Program-made: the position numbers and the translations under genes
NCBI RefSeq assembly: GCF_003258595.1
Contig: NZ_QHHQ01000001.1
Span: forward strand, 186,001-250,000
Source: Acuticoccus sediminis
GTDB lineage: Bacteria > Pseudomonadota > Alphaproteobacteria > Rhizobiales > Amorphaceae
Length of the DNA stretch: 64,000 bases
Direction: 5' to 3'
The notes under the pieces: model-generated
What the model was told of the DNA's origin: nothing
Databases searched by the model: none
What the model saw: only the letters and a program-made list of their open reading frames with translations
Shown: positions 47,187-56,008 of the stretch, in pieces
Numbering within the stretch: the first letter of the stretch is position 1
Layout of the letters: the number at the start of each line of letters is the position of its first letter

Positions 47187-48086
47187 ATGACCGAGACAAA
47201 CACTGTCGTCTACCAGGGAGAACCTGGCGCCAACTCGCACATCGCGGCCCGCGATATGTTTCCGCAGATGGAGGCGGTGGCGATGCCGACCTTCGAGGAC
47301 TGCTTCGCCGCCGTCGAGAGCGGAGCCGCCCGCTACGCCATGATCCCGATCGAGAACTCGACCGCGGGACGCGTCGCCGACATCCACTCCCTCCTGCCGG
47401 ACTCGAAGGTGCATTTCGTCGGCGAGTACTTTCTGCCGATCCGGCACCAGCTGATGGTGCTGCCGGGGGCCGACATGGCGAAGGTCAACCGGGTGTACAG
47501 CCACGTCCAGGCGCTCGGCCAGTGCCGCAGCACCCTGCGCCGTCTCGGCCTCACGCCCGTGGTGGCGGCCGACACGGCCGGTTCGGCGCGTCAGGTCGCC
47601 GCAGACAAGGACCCGACCGCCGCCGCCATCGCCTCCCGCCTCGCCGCCGAGATCTACGGCCTCGACATTGTTCACAGCGACGTCGAGGACGAGGCGCACA
47701 ACACCACCCGCTTCGTCGTGATGTCGGCCGAGCCGGAGCCGGCCCGCCGCGACGGTCCGGTGATGACCTCGTTCCTGTTCCGCGTACGCAACGTGCCCGC
47801 CGCGCTCTACAAGGCGCTCGGCGGCTTCGCGACGAACAGCGTCAACATGGTCAAGCTGGAGAGCTACCAGACCGGCGGGCAGTTCTTCGTGTCGATGTTC
47901 TACGCCGACATCGAGGGACACCCCGAGGACGAGCCGGTCGCGCTGGCGCTCGAGGAGCTGGAGTTCTTCTCCGCCAACGTGCGCATCCTCGGCACCTACG
48001 CCGCGTCGCCGTTCCGGGAGTCGATCCGCGAGCCGGCGGAGAACCGCTCGCTGCGCCCCGGCAAGGCCGTCGCCCCGGGCGAATAG
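47187..48086 (+). CDS. pheA: Prephenate dehydratase
   Basis: A 299-residue monofunctional enzyme that converts prephenate to phenylpyruvate in phenylalanine synthesis. The catalytic domain begins VVYQGEPGANSH and has IPIENSTAGRV, and the active-site Thr-Arg-Phe in NTTRFVVM. The C-terminal ACT domain starts SFLFRVRNVPAALYKALG and contains NMVKLESYQTGG, the phenylalanine-binding feedback site. There is no chorismate mutase domain, so it is the single-domain bacterial form. The ATG is near the candidate promoter; a stem-loop follows the gene. Confidence 0.95.
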   Translation: MTETNTVVYQGEPGANSHIAARDMFPQMEAVAMPTFEDCFAAVESGAARYAMIPIENSTAGRVADIHSLLPDSKVHFVGEYFLPIRHQLMVLPGADMAKVNRVYSHVQALGQCRSTLRRLGLTPVVAADTAGSARQVAADKDPTAAAIASRLAAEIYGLDIVHSDVEDEAHNTTRFVVMSAEPEPARRDGPVMTSFLFRVRNVPAALYKALGGFATNSVNMVKLESYQTGGQFFVSMFYADIEGHPEDEPVALALEELEFFSANVRILGTYAASPFRESIREPAENRSLRPGKAVAPGE

Positions 48087-48096
48087 GGACCAGGGT

Positions 48097-48114
48097 CGGG
48101 GCCGCGAGGCCCCG
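48097..48114. terminator. Bidirectional stem-loop between pheA and nudC
   Basis: CGGGGCC-GCGA-GGCCCCG is a perfect 7-bp stem with a GNRA tetraloop, 10 bases after the pheA stop and 11 bases from the convergent nudC stop. Confidence 0.55.
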
Positions 48115-48125
48115 CCTCCCCGCCC

Positions 48126-49049
48126 TCAGCGTCCGTTCACGAGCACCTCGGAGCCGCGCTCGGCGTAGGTCTTGATGAGATAGTGGGCGATCGAATAGGC
48201 GCCCGGCACCGCGAGCGGCGGGTTGCGCCCCTCCAGCATGGAAGGGAGGTCCTTCCGGTCGAACCAGCGCACGTCCTCGAGCTCCTTGTCGCGCGGGTCG
48301 ATCTCGAACGACGTCGCCTCGGCGAAGCAGCCGATCATCAGGTTGGCAGGGAAGGGCCAGGGCTGGCTCGCGTGGTAGACGACGCGCCCCGTGGCGACGC
48401 CCGCCTCCTCCCAGATCTCGCGCCGGACGGCCGCCTCGATCGTCTCGCCCGGCTCCATGAAGCCGGCGAGGCTCGAATAGAACGACATGTTGGCGCGGCG
48501 GCCGAGGACGCAGCGCTCCCCGTCGATCGCCAGCATGATGACGACCGGGTCGGTGCGGGGGAAATGCTGCGCGCCGCAGTTGGGGCATTCGCGCCGGTAG
48601 CCGGCCTCGCCAAGGGTCGTGCGGTGGCCGCAGCGGCCGCAGAACTCGTGCGTGCGGTGCCAGACGAGGAGCGCGGAAGCCTGCGCCGCGGGGCCGAGCA
48701 GGTCGAGCGGCAGCTCCGCCTCCAGCGCGACGCTACGCAGGCTCTTCGTCTCCAGCCCGTCGGCCTCCGGGATCGACGCGCCGAAGAGCGGGCCGTCCTC
48801 GCTCTGGCCGAGGAAGGTCGTCGTCGCCCAGTCGGCGCCGAGCGCCTCCGCCTCCGACTTGCTGAAGAGGAAGCCGCCGTCCTTCGTCACGATCTGCGCG
48901 CCGGCGTAGAGGAAGGCGCGCGCCTGCGGGTCGCGGCGGAGGGAGCTGAGGAGCAGGGCGTCGTCGCGCCGCTCGCTCATGCGGTCGAGCCGGTTCACGC
49001 CGAACGCCATCTGCGCGGATACATCGACGAGGGGATAGCTGAGGGTCAT
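48126..49049 (-). CDS. nudC: NADH pyrophosphatase / NAD-decapping hydrolase NudC
   Basis: Nudix enzyme that cleaves NAD(H) and can remove NAD caps from RNA. It has the four-cysteine zinc ribbon (CGRCG and CPNCG), a Nudix box GFMEPGETIEAAVRREIWEEAG-type at the expected place, and the NudC-specific SQPWPFPANLMIG block. Length 307 residues from the ATG at 49049; a TTG 30 bases upstream is also possible. All catalytic Glu residues of the Nudix box are present. It is convergent with pheA and lies beside the heme genes without an obvious operon link. Confidence 0.92.
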   Translation of the reverse strand: MTLSYPLVDVSAQMAFGVNRLDRMSERRDDALLLSSLRRDPQARAFLYAGAQIVTKDGGFLFSKSEAEALGADWATTTFLGQSEDGPLFGASIPEADGLETKSLRSVALEAELPLDLLGPAAQASALLVWHRTHEFCGRCGHRTTLGEAGYRRECPNCGAQHFPRTDPVVIMLAIDGERCVLGRRANMSFYSSLAGFMEPGETIEAAVRREIWEEAGVATGRVVYHASQPWPFPANLMIGCFAEATSFEIDPRDKELEDVRWFDRKDLPSMLEGRNPPLAVPGAYSIAHYLIKTYAERGSEVLVNGR

Positions 49050-49120
49050 AAGGTCTCGGGTGTTGATGATCGGATGCAATACGGCAGGCGCGCCGGGAAA
49101 GACGGAAGCCCGGACCGGCG

Positions 49121-50614
49121 TCAGGACGGCGATGGGGAGGCCGCCCGGGGAACGCTGGCGCGGGGGCCGGCGAGCGTGTCGCGGCTCTCAGCGCCCGGCC
49201 TCTCGCGCTCCGGCGGCGGCGGCGCGGCGGCGGCAGGGACGGTGCCCGGCGTCTCCGCGGGCGGGGCGATCGCCGCCGGCTCCGGCGCCGGAGGCAGCAC
49301 CCGCGTCAGCGCCGTGAGGTCGATCGACGGGCCGGCGGGCGTGTCCGCCCCGTCCGGAAGGCGCCAGGCGAAGGCGTCGAGCGTGCCGGTCACCGGGCTG
49401 ATCGCGTCCCACTCCTCGTAGGCGACGCCGTCGGCGACCCAGGCCGGGTCGCGCGGCGCCCGCACGGCGCGGGCGAGCCACTCGCGCACGGTGCCCTCGC
49501 TGCCGTCAGCCGCCTCGATCTCGGCCATCGCGACGCACACCCGCTGAGGCGGGCGCTCGCTCAGGAACGGCGCCAGCATGCGGCGGGCTTCGCCGAACTC
49601 GCGCGCGGCGAGGGCGGCGGAGGCGACGCCGAGGGCGCTCTCGATATGCTCGGGCCGGAGCGCGGCGAGGGCCTGGGCCCGCTTCAGGCGCGCCGCCGCC
49701 CCTCGCGCGTCGCCGATGGCGAGCGCCGCCGCGAATAGCTCCGGATGCGGCGCCAGCCGGTAGGTGGACTGGACCACCGCCTGGGCGCGGCGCGCGTTCT
49801 GGGGCGCGAGGACGCGGGCCGCGAGGACGGCGGCCGGGACGAGGTCCTTGGCGAGGCCGTGCGCCTCCACGGCGCGGCGCCTCGCCTCCTTGTCGCCGTC
49901 CGCCCGGCCGGCGAGCGCCGTCAGGAGCACGGCCTTGCGCCGCTTCCAGGTGGACCTGTCGACGAGCCTGTGGCGCAGTGCCTCGTCGTTGAGGCGCAGG
50001 GCCTCGGCGAAGTCGCGCTCCGCGGTGGCGGCGTGGAACGCCGCGATCGCGGCCCAGGGGATGTCCGGCGCGGCGGCGTTGGCGGCGCGGGCATGGGCGT
50101 GCTCGACGGCGGTGTCCCCGGCCCGGGCGGCCTCCATCGCGAGCCCCCGAAGCCCGACGATGAGGGTCTCCGGCTGCTGGGCCATCGCCATGAAGCGAGC
50201 CTCGGCCCCGGCACGGTCGCCGCGCATCTGCGCCGCCTGCGCGGCGAGGAGCGAGGCGAGCGGCGCGCCGGGCGCGGCACGCTCGGCCTCCTGCGCGGCG
50301 CGGGTCGCGGCGGCGAGGTCGCCGGCCGCGACGGCGAGAAACCCGTCGCCGAGTGCCTGCAGCGCCCGGCCTGTGCGGCGTTCCTCGGCGCGGCGCGCCA
50401 TCCGCCGCGGCGCCGAGACCAGCATCCGGCCGATCTCGATCACCACGTAGAGGACGACGAACCCGCCCCCCAGCAGCCCCAGCGCCTCCCCGGCGGAGAG
50501 GTAGAGGGCGTGGTCCATCCACTGGACCTCGACCCGGCCGGGCCGGTCGGTGATCCAGGCTGCGCCGGCGGCCGCGACGCCGAGGACGACGATGATGGCG
50601 AGGAGGCGGATCAT
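49121..50614 (-). CDS. hemY: HemY-like protein with N-terminal membrane anchor
   Basis: HemY of the proteobacterial hemD-neighbour type, 497 residues (not the protoporphyrinogen oxidase also called HemY). Two N-terminal helices (residues 2-20 and 40-62) are followed by the HemY_N/TPR-like region: long alanine-rich helices with repeats such as AAQEAERAAPGAPLASLLAAQAAQ, then a C-terminal part with Pro-rich tail (residues 440-497). The ATG overlaps the hemD stop by four bases. The family has an inferred scaffold role in heme biosynthesis, but no enzymatic activity is established. Confidence 0.83.
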   Translation of the reverse strand: MIRLLAIIVVLGVAAAGAAWITDRPGRVEVQWMDHALYLSAGEALGLLGGGFVVLYVVIEIGRMLVSAPRRMARRAEERRTGRALQALGDGFLAVAAGDLAAATRAAQEAERAAPGAPLASLLAAQAAQMRGDRAGAEARFMAMAQQPETLIVGLRGLAMEAARAGDTAVEHAHARAANAAAPDIPWAAIAAFHAATAERDFAEALRLNDEALRHRLVDRSTWKRRKAVLLTALAGRADGDKEARRRAVEAHGLAKDLVPAAVLAARVLAPQNARRAQAVVQSTYRLAPHPELFAAALAIGDARGAAARLKRAQALAALRPEHIESALGVASAALAAREFGEARRMLAPFLSERPPQRVCVAMAEIEAADGSEGTVREWLARAVRAPRDPAWVADGVAYEEWDAISPVTGTLDAFAWRLPDGADTPAGPSIDLTALTRVLPPAPEPAAIAPPAETPGTVPAAAAPPPPERERPGAESRDTLAGPRASVPRAASPSPS

Positions 50615-51309
50615 GGCGCACCCCGCAGGGTCTCGGTGAGCGGCAGCGCGGCGGCGAGCGCCTCCAGCATGGCCGCCTCGGTCGGCGCCGCAGCGACGGT
50701 CGCGGCGCGCCCCGGGAGCGCCTCGGCGACGTTCTGCGACATCGCGATGCAGGCCGCCGCCGACCACGGCGGCGCCATCGCGCGCTCGGCGAAGAGCCGG
50801 GCCGTGCGGGGCGAATAGAGCAGCACCCCGTCGACCGCCGCCGTCGCCGGGAGTGCGCGCGGCTCCATCGCATAGACGATCCGCCGCTCCGCCGTGCGTC
50901 CGGCGGCCGCGAGCCGCTCGACGAGGTCGCCGGTATGCTCGCGCCCCGCCATGTGCACCACGGGACCGGGCACCGCCAGCAGCCGGGCGAAGAGGTCGTC
51001 GACCGTCCCCGCCGCGTCGGCGACCGCGGTGAAGCCGGCGCGGCGCGCCTCGCCGGCCGTCGCCGTGCCGACCGCATAGACCGGGATCGCGTGGAAGCGC
51101 GGATGCGCGGCGAGGACCAGCGCGGCGGTGCGGCTCGTCAGCGCCAGCGCGCCGATGCCGTCCGCCGCGCCCGGGTCCCCGGCGGGCACGGCCTCGAGGA
51201 GCGGAGCGAGCAGCGGCGTGTAGCCACGCTCGGCGAGGCGGGTTGCAGTGCCGGAGGCCTGCGGCTCGGGCCGTGTGACGGCGACGACCAGGGTCATGGC
51301 GCCGCCCAT
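50611..51309 (-). CDS. hemD: Uroporphyrinogen-III synthase
   Basis: Enzyme that cyclises and flips ring D of hydroxymethylbilane to uroporphyrinogen III, 232 residues. HemD is poorly conserved; support comes from VAVTRPEPQASGTATRLAERGYTPLLAPLLEA at the start, TSRTAALVLAAHPR-type two-lobe pattern, and gene context (hemC before and hemY after, with overlaps of a few bases). An internal ATG four codons later is an alternative start. The run hemC-hemD-hemY is the classical order for gram-negative bacteria. Confidence 0.88.
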   Translation of the reverse strand: MGGAMTLVVAVTRPEPQASGTATRLAERGYTPLLAPLLEAVPAGDPGAADGIGALALTSRTAALVLAAHPRFHAIPVYAVGTATAGEARRAGFTAVADAAGTVDDLFARLLAVPGPVVHMAGREHTGDLVERLAAAGRTAERRIVYAMEPRALPATAAVDGVLLYSPRTARLFAERAMAPPWSAAACIAMSQNVAEALPGRAATVAAAPTEAAMLEALAAALPLTETLRGAP

Positions 51310-51313
51310 CCCG

Positions 51314-52243
51314 TCACGCCACCGGCTCGAAGAAGGCTTCGCCGACCCGCGCCCTGAGGCGCCGCCCGGCGTCGTAGCCCATCTCCGCCGCCTCCCCGAC
51401 GGCGGCGCGGCCGGTGATCTCCTCGACCCGCGTCCCGTCCGGCGAGGCGACGAGGCCCGTCAGCTCGATGTCCTCCCCGACGATGGTCGCGAGCCCCGCG
51501 ATCGGAGTGCGGCAGGAGCCGTCGAGTGCGGCGAGGAAGCCGCGCTCGGCCTGGACGGTACGCTCGGTCGCCCGGTCGTCCATCCCGGCGCAGGCGGCGA
51601 TCATGCGGTCGTCGTTGCGGCGGATCTCCACGGCGATGGCGCCCTGCGCGCAGGCCGGGAGGAAGACCGCTGGGTCGAGGATCTCCGTCGCGACCTCGGC
51701 GATGCCGAGCCGGTTGAGCCCGGCGAGCGCGAGGAGCGTTCCGTCGCACTCCCCGGCCTCGAGCTTCCTGAGGCGCGTCTGCACGTTGCCGCGCAGCACC
51801 TCGCAGCGCAGGTCCGGCCGGGCGCGCCTCACGAGGGCCTGGCGGCGCAGCGACGCGGTGCCGACGACCGACCCCGGCGCGAGGTCCGCGAGGCGCATGC
51901 CGTCGCGACCGATGAAGACGTCCCGCACGTCCTCGCGCGGCAGGAACGCGCCGAGCGTGAGGTCCGCCGGGAGGATGGTCTCGAGGTCCTTTGCGGAGTG
52001 GACGGCGCAGTCGATCCGGCCCTCGGTGAGGGCGGCCTCGATCTCCTTGGTGAAGAGGCCCTTGCCGCCGATCTCCGACAGGGGACGGTCGAGCACCTTG
52101 TCACCGGTGGTCTTGATCACCACGATCTCGCTCGTCTCGCCCAGACTTGCTAGAGCAGCGGCGACCATTTCGGCTTGTGCGACCGCGAGGAGGCTCCCGC
52201 GGGTGCCGATGCGGATGGGCGAAGAGGATTCGAGCGTGGACAT
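51314..52243 (-). CDS. hemC: Porphobilinogen deaminase (hydroxymethylbilane synthase)
   Basis: Makes hydroxymethylbilane from four porphobilinogens; cytoplasmic, 309 residues. Matches include IRIGTRGSLLAVAQAE near the N-terminus, VHSAKDLETILP, LRRQALVRRARPDLRCEVLRGNVQTRLRKL, and the DGSCRTPIAG motif whose cysteine holds the dipyrromethane cofactor. I use the ATG at 52243. The start codon shares bases with the divergent tsaD start codon, so both genes have essentially no spacer; each promoter must lie within or beyond the other gene. hemD follows five bases after the stop. Confidence 0.95.
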   Translation of the reverse strand: MSTLESSSPIRIGTRGSLLAVAQAEMVAAALASLGETSEIVVIKTTGDKVLDRPLSEIGGKGLFTKEIEAALTEGRIDCAVHSAKDLETILPADLTLGAFLPREDVRDVFIGRDGMRLADLAPGSVVGTASLRRQALVRRARPDLRCEVLRGNVQTRLRKLEAGECDGTLLALAGLNRLGIAEVATEILDPAVFLPACAQGAIAVEIRRNDDRMIAACAGMDDRATERTVQAERGFLAALDGSCRTPIAGLATIVGEDIELTGLVASPDGTRVEEITGRAAVGEAAEMGYDAGRRLRARVGEAFFEPVA

Positions 52244-53348
52244 GTGTGCCAAGAATAGGGGACCGGCCGGGCCGGCGGAACCCCACGTCATAGGCATTGA
52301 GACGAGTTGTGACGAATGTGCCGTCGCGATCGTGGCCGGTCGGCCCGGAAAGGCGCGGATCCTGTCCAACGTGGTCCTCAGCCAGATCGACCTCCACCAG
52401 GCCTATGGCGGCGTCGTCCCGGAGATCGCCGCCCGCGCGCACGGCGAGACGATCGACCGCGTCACCCGCGAGGCGCTGGCCGGCGCCGGGGTCGATCTCG
52501 GCGCCGTCACCCATGTCGCGGCGACCGCCGGCCCGGGCCTCCTCGGCGGCCTGCTGGTGGGCGCGACGTTCGGCCGGGCGCTGGCGGCGGCGGCCGACCG
52601 GCCGTTCGTGCCGGTGAACCACCTCGAGGCTCACGTTCTCTCGCCGCGCCTGTCGGACGGCGTCGCCTTCCCCTACTGCGTGGCGCTCCTGTCGGGCGGC
52701 CACGCGCAGTTCGTGGCGGCGCTGGAGCCCGGGGTCTACCGCCGTCTCGGCGGAACGATCGACGACGCGGCGGGCGAGGCGTTCGACAAGACGGCCAAGC
52801 TCCTCGGCCTCGGCTACCCCGGCGGCCCCGCGGTGGAGGCGGCGGCCCGCGAGGGCGACCCGAAGCGCTACGCCTTCCCGACGCCGCTGGCGCGCCGGGA
52901 GGGTTGCGACCTCTCGTTCGCGGGGCTGAAGACCGCGGTGCGGCTCGCCGCCGAGGCCGCGGCGCCGCTCACCGACCGGGACGTCGCCGACATCTGCGCC
53001 TCGTTCCAGGACGCGGTCGCCCGCCTCCTGGTGCTGAAGTCCGCCCGCGCGCTGGAGGCCTTCCGGGCCATCGCCCCCGCCCCGACCGCCCTCGTCGCGG
53101 TCGGAGGCGTCGCCGCGAACGGCACCTTGCGCGCCGCGCTCGCCGAGGTCGCGGCGAGGGACGGCCTCCCGTTCGTCGCCCCGCCCCTGTCGCTGTGCGG
53201 GGACAACGGCGCGATGATCGCCTACACGGCGATCGAGCGCGTTGCGGCGGGCCTTCCGGCGGGGGACCCGCGGGTCCGTTCGCGCTGGCCGCTCGACGCC
53301 ACGGCCGCGCCGATGATCGGTGCCGGCAAGCGCGGCGCGAAGGCCTGA
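52242..53348 (+). CDS. tsaD: tRNA N6-threonylcarbamoyladenosine transferase TsaD
   Basis: Catalytic subunit of the t6A37 modification enzyme, ASKHA-fold metal protein, 368 residues. It opens with PHVIGIETSCDECAVAIV. The metal-binding His127 and His131 are in NHLEAHVLS. LLSGGHAQFV, GGTIDDAAGEAFDKTAKLLGLGYPGGP and the C-terminal VAVGGVAANGTLR and LSLCGDNGAMIA follow the family pattern. The ATG at 52242 is the only plausible start before the domain. Divergent with hemC. An extended inverted repeat follows. Confidence 0.95.
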   Translation: MCAKNRGPAGPAEPHVIGIETSCDECAVAIVAGRPGKARILSNVVLSQIDLHQAYGGVVPEIAARAHGETIDRVTREALAGAGVDLGAVTHVAATAGPGLLGGLLVGATFGRALAAAADRPFVPVNHLEAHVLSPRLSDGVAFPYCVALLSGGHAQFVAALEPGVYRRLGGTIDDAAGEAFDKTAKLLGLGYPGGPAVEAAAREGDPKRYAFPTPLARREGCDLSFAGLKTAVRLAAEAAAPLTDRDVADICASFQDAVARLLVLKSARALEAFRAIAPAPTALVAVGGVAANGTLRAALAEVAARDGLPFVAPPLSLCGDNGAMIAYTAIERVAAGLPAGDPRVRSRWPLDATAAPMIGAGKRGAKA

Positions 53349-53444
53349 CCCCTCGTCGCGCAGTCCCGACAAAGCAGCCTACCGCCCGCACGCCCCGAAT
53401 TCACGCTTGCAGCGGCCCCTCTCGCGCCCCCGGGCAAGGCCCCA

Positions 53445-53590
53445 GCCTGTTTTTCGGAGCCAGCCGTCGCTGAAGCCCGGCAGGAGCCGGGACGGAGCGG
53501 CGTGCAAGGCCGGAGAGCGAAGCGTGCCTTGCGCGCCGCTCCGTCCCGGCTCAGGGCTTCATCAGCGATGGCTGGCTCCGGAAAACAGGC
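53445..53590. repeat. 146-bp near-perfect inverted repeat between tsaD and tesB
   Basis: Arms at 53445-53510 and 53526-53590 pair almost entirely around a 15-base loop, with a few substitutions and two small bulges. Both ends have GCCTGTTTT and AAAACAGGC. The left arm also contains a smaller internal hairpin CCCGGC-AGGA-GCCGGG. A third partial copy in direct orientation (CCTGTTTTTTGGTGAAGCCC) follows at 53598-53617, including a T6 run. The region 53349-53692 has no gene. Plausible roles are a bidirectional terminator, an extragenic palindromic element or a small non-autonomous mobile element. Confidence 0.85.
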
Positions 53591-53692
53591 GACCCGCCCT
53601 GTTTTTTGGTGAAGCCCGAGCGACGCGGCGCCGACCGCAGGGCCCGGGCGCCCGGATCCCCGAGGGCGCGGACGATCCGGCGCGGCGCGGCG

Positions 53693-54553
53693 CTAGCGGG
53701 TCCGCCGGCGGATGAGCCCTTCCTGCGCCGTCGAGGCGACCAGTGTCCCGTCGCGGGTGAAGAAGAACCCGCGGGTGAAGCCCCGCGCGCCGGAGGTGGA
53801 CGGGGCGTCGGTCGCGTAGAGGAGCCAGTCGTCGGCGCGGAAGGGCCGGTGGAACCACATCGCGTGGTCGAGGCTCGCCGACATCACCTCGTCCGACAGC
53901 ACCGACTGGCCGTGCGGGAAGAGCGAGGTGTCGAGCAGTGTCATGTCCGACATGTAGGCGAGGGCGGCCTGGTGGATCAGAACGTCGTCGGGGAGCTGGT
54001 CGGTCGCGCGGATCCAGAGGTACTGCTCGGGCGGCAGCTTGTCGTGGGTGAGGTAGTGGCGGAAGTCGGTCGGGCGCATCTCGATCGGGCGCGGCCGGTT
54101 GAAGTAGCGCTTGATCTCCTCCGGGGCGCGCTCGTCGACGAGCTTGCGCAGCTCCTCCTCGGCGGGGAGCTCGTCCGGGCCCGGAACGTCCGGCATCTCG
54201 AAGGCGTACTCGTAGCCCGTCTCCTCGACCTGGTAGGACGCCAGGAGGGTGAAGATCGCCTCGCCGTGCTGGATCGCGTTGACGAGGCGCGTCGTGAACG
54301 AACGCCCGTCGCGCAGCCGCTGGACCTGGTAGATGATCGGCACGGCCGGGTCGCCCGGCCGCATGAAATAGCCGTGCAGGGAGTGGCAGTAGCGCCCCTC
54401 CACCGTGCGGTTCGCGGCGACGAGGGACTGGCCGATCACCTGACCGCCGAACACGCGCTGCCACCCGATCTGGGGACTGCGACCGCGGAACAGGTTGTGC
54501 TCCAGCGGTTCGAGGTCGAGGAGGGTCAGGAGTTCTTCGATCGCGGCGCGCAT
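53693..54553 (-). CDS. tesB: Acyl-CoA thioesterase II
   Basis: Double-hotdog thioesterase of broad chain-length specificity, 286 residues. Features include the start LLTLLDLEPLEHNLFRGRSPQ, VFGGQVIGQSLVAANRTV, SLHGYFMRPGDP, LDHAMWFHRPFRADDWLLY and a C-terminal GLIRRR. The ATG at 54553 gives the usual family length; an upstream ATG at 54622 would add 23 non-family residues. It lies beyond the large inverted repeat and is divergent from the hydroxylase gene. Confidence 0.94.
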   Translation of the reverse strand: MRAAIEELLTLLDLEPLEHNLFRGRSPQIGWQRVFGGQVIGQSLVAANRTVEGRYCHSLHGYFMRPGDPAVPIIYQVQRLRDGRSFTTRLVNAIQHGEAIFTLLASYQVEETGYEYAFEMPDVPGPDELPAEEELRKLVDERAPEEIKRYFNRPRPIEMRPTDFRHYLTHDKLPPEQYLWIRATDQLPDDVLIHQAALAYMSDMTLLDTSLFPHGQSVLSDEVMSASLDHAMWFHRPFRADDWLLYATDAPSTSGARGFTRGFFFTRDGTLVASTAQEGLIRRRTR

Positions 54554-54776
54554 CGTATCGGGTCCGGTGCGGTGGTCTGGGGGAGCGGAAGCTGTCACGA
54601 GGACCGGGGCGGCGCAATGCATTGCACCGTTGCGCTATTGTCGGACCTCGCCGGACATGGGACACCGCCCCTCCCGCATGGCGCCATCGGCGCCGTCCGG
54701 GACGCCGGCGGACCGGCAAACGGCGCGGCCGGAACGGAAAGACCGCTCCTTCGGGGGCTGGAGGCGGGAGACTGAC

Positions 54777-55967
54777 ATGGGACGCACGATCGCGATCGCG
54801 GGTGGTGGCATCGTGGGACGGACACTGGCGGTGGCGCTGGCGAGCCAGTCCCATCTCACCGTGCACCTCATCGCCGGCCCGGCTCCGGGACGGGACGAGC
54901 GTTCCAGCGCGATCGCCGCCTCGGCGCGGCGGATGCTGGCGCGGACCGGCGTCTGGCCGGCGGTGGCCGCCGACGCGGAGCCGATGCGCGGCATGGTGAT
55001 CACCGACAGTGCCGACGGCGATCTGGTGCGCCCGGAAGTGCTCACCTTCGAGGGCGACACCGACGGCCATCCCTTCGCGCACATGGTGCCGAACGAGACG
55101 CTCTACCGCTCGCTCGTGGCGCGCTGCGCCGCGCTCGGCATCCGGGAGACGTCCGCCGTCGCCACCTTCTACGAGGAGGACGAGCGCAGTGTGACGGTGG
55201 AGCTCTCCGACGGCACCATGGTGACCGCGGACGTCCTCGTCGCCGCCGACGGGCGGAACTCGAAGATGCGGCAGATCACGGGGATCGAGGTGGTGCGCAA
55301 GGACTACCACCAGTCCGGCGTCACCGGCACGGTCAGCCACGAGCTGGACCACGGCGGGATCGCGACGCAGCATTTCCTGCCCGCCGGTCCGTTCGCGATG
55401 CTGCCGCTGACCGGTCGCCGCTCGTCGATCGTGTGGAGCGAGCGCCCCGCGTTCGCGGCCAGTCTCGCCGAGATGGACCCGCTGCTCGCCGCGCTCGAGA
55501 TCGAACGCGTCTTCGGCCTCTCCCTCGGCCGCATCACGCTGGAGGGGCCGCTTCAGGCCTATCCGCTGGTGGCGCAGATGGCCCGCGACCTGGTGGCCGG
55601 GCGCGTCGTCCTCGCCGGCGACGCGGCGCACGTGATCCACCCGCTCGCCGGCCAGGGGCTGAACCTCGGCCTGCGCGACGCCGCGGTGCTCGCCGAGGAG
55701 CTGATCGATGCGGCGCGGATCGGCGCCGATCCGATGGAGGGCCTGCCGCGCTATTCCAAGCGCCGCCGGGCCGACACGGTGCAGATGGCACTGGTCACCG
55801 ACGGCCTGAACGCCATCTTTTCGAGGAAGTCGGATCTATTGCGGGCGGCCCGGTCCGTGGCGCTCGGCGTCGTCGAAGAGCGGAACAAGCTCAAGTCGCT
55901 GTTCATGCGCGAGGCCGCCGGGCTCGAGGGCGAGCTGCCCCGCCTCATGCGCGGCGAAGCGATTTGA
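54777..55967 (+). CDS. FAD-dependent aromatic hydroxylase, UbiH/UbiF/COQ6 family
   Basis: A 396-residue flavoprotein monooxygenase of the ubiquinone hydroxylase family. The FAD-binding GxGxxG is seen as AGGGIVGRTLA at the N-terminus, and the DG/GD motifs as VLVAADGRNSKMR and VVLAGDAAHVIHPLAGQGLNLGLRDAAVLAEEL, the last being diagnostic of the UbiH/UbiF/Coq6 group. Family members hydroxylate the ubiquinone ring; which position cannot be assigned. Start ATG follows GGGAG by seven bases. It is followed by a HIG1 protein and an adenosyltransferase gene. Ubiquinone supports the oxidase and ETF chain encoded nearby. Confidence 0.9.
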   Translation: MGRTIAIAGGGIVGRTLAVALASQSHLTVHLIAGPAPGRDERSSAIAASARRMLARTGVWPAVAADAEPMRGMVITDSADGDLVRPEVLTFEGDTDGHPFAHMVPNETLYRSLVARCAALGIRETSAVATFYEEDERSVTVELSDGTMVTADVLVAADGRNSKMRQITGIEVVRKDYHQSGVTGTVSHELDHGGIATQHFLPAGPFAMLPLTGRRSSIVWSERPAFAASLAEMDPLLAALEIERVFGLSLGRITLEGPLQAYPLVAQMARDLVAGRVVLAGDAAHVIHPLAGQGLNLGLRDAAVLAEELIDAARIGADPMEGLPRYSKRRRADTVQMALVTDGLNAIFSRKSDLLRAARSVALGVVEERNKLKSLFMREAAGLEGELPRLMRGEAI

Positions 55968-56008
55968 CGCGGCCCTGCCGCCTGCCAGGCTGAAATGCGA
56001 GAACCGAT

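Noticed and set aside
46924-47190. 88-residue frame upstream of pheA
   Set aside because: No family features or ribosome-binding site, and composition is unlike the surrounding genes; likely non-coding.
51414-52241. N-terminal extension of the tsaD frame across hemC
   Set aside because: The TsaD family begins near PHVIGIETSCDE; the extension is antisense to hemC.
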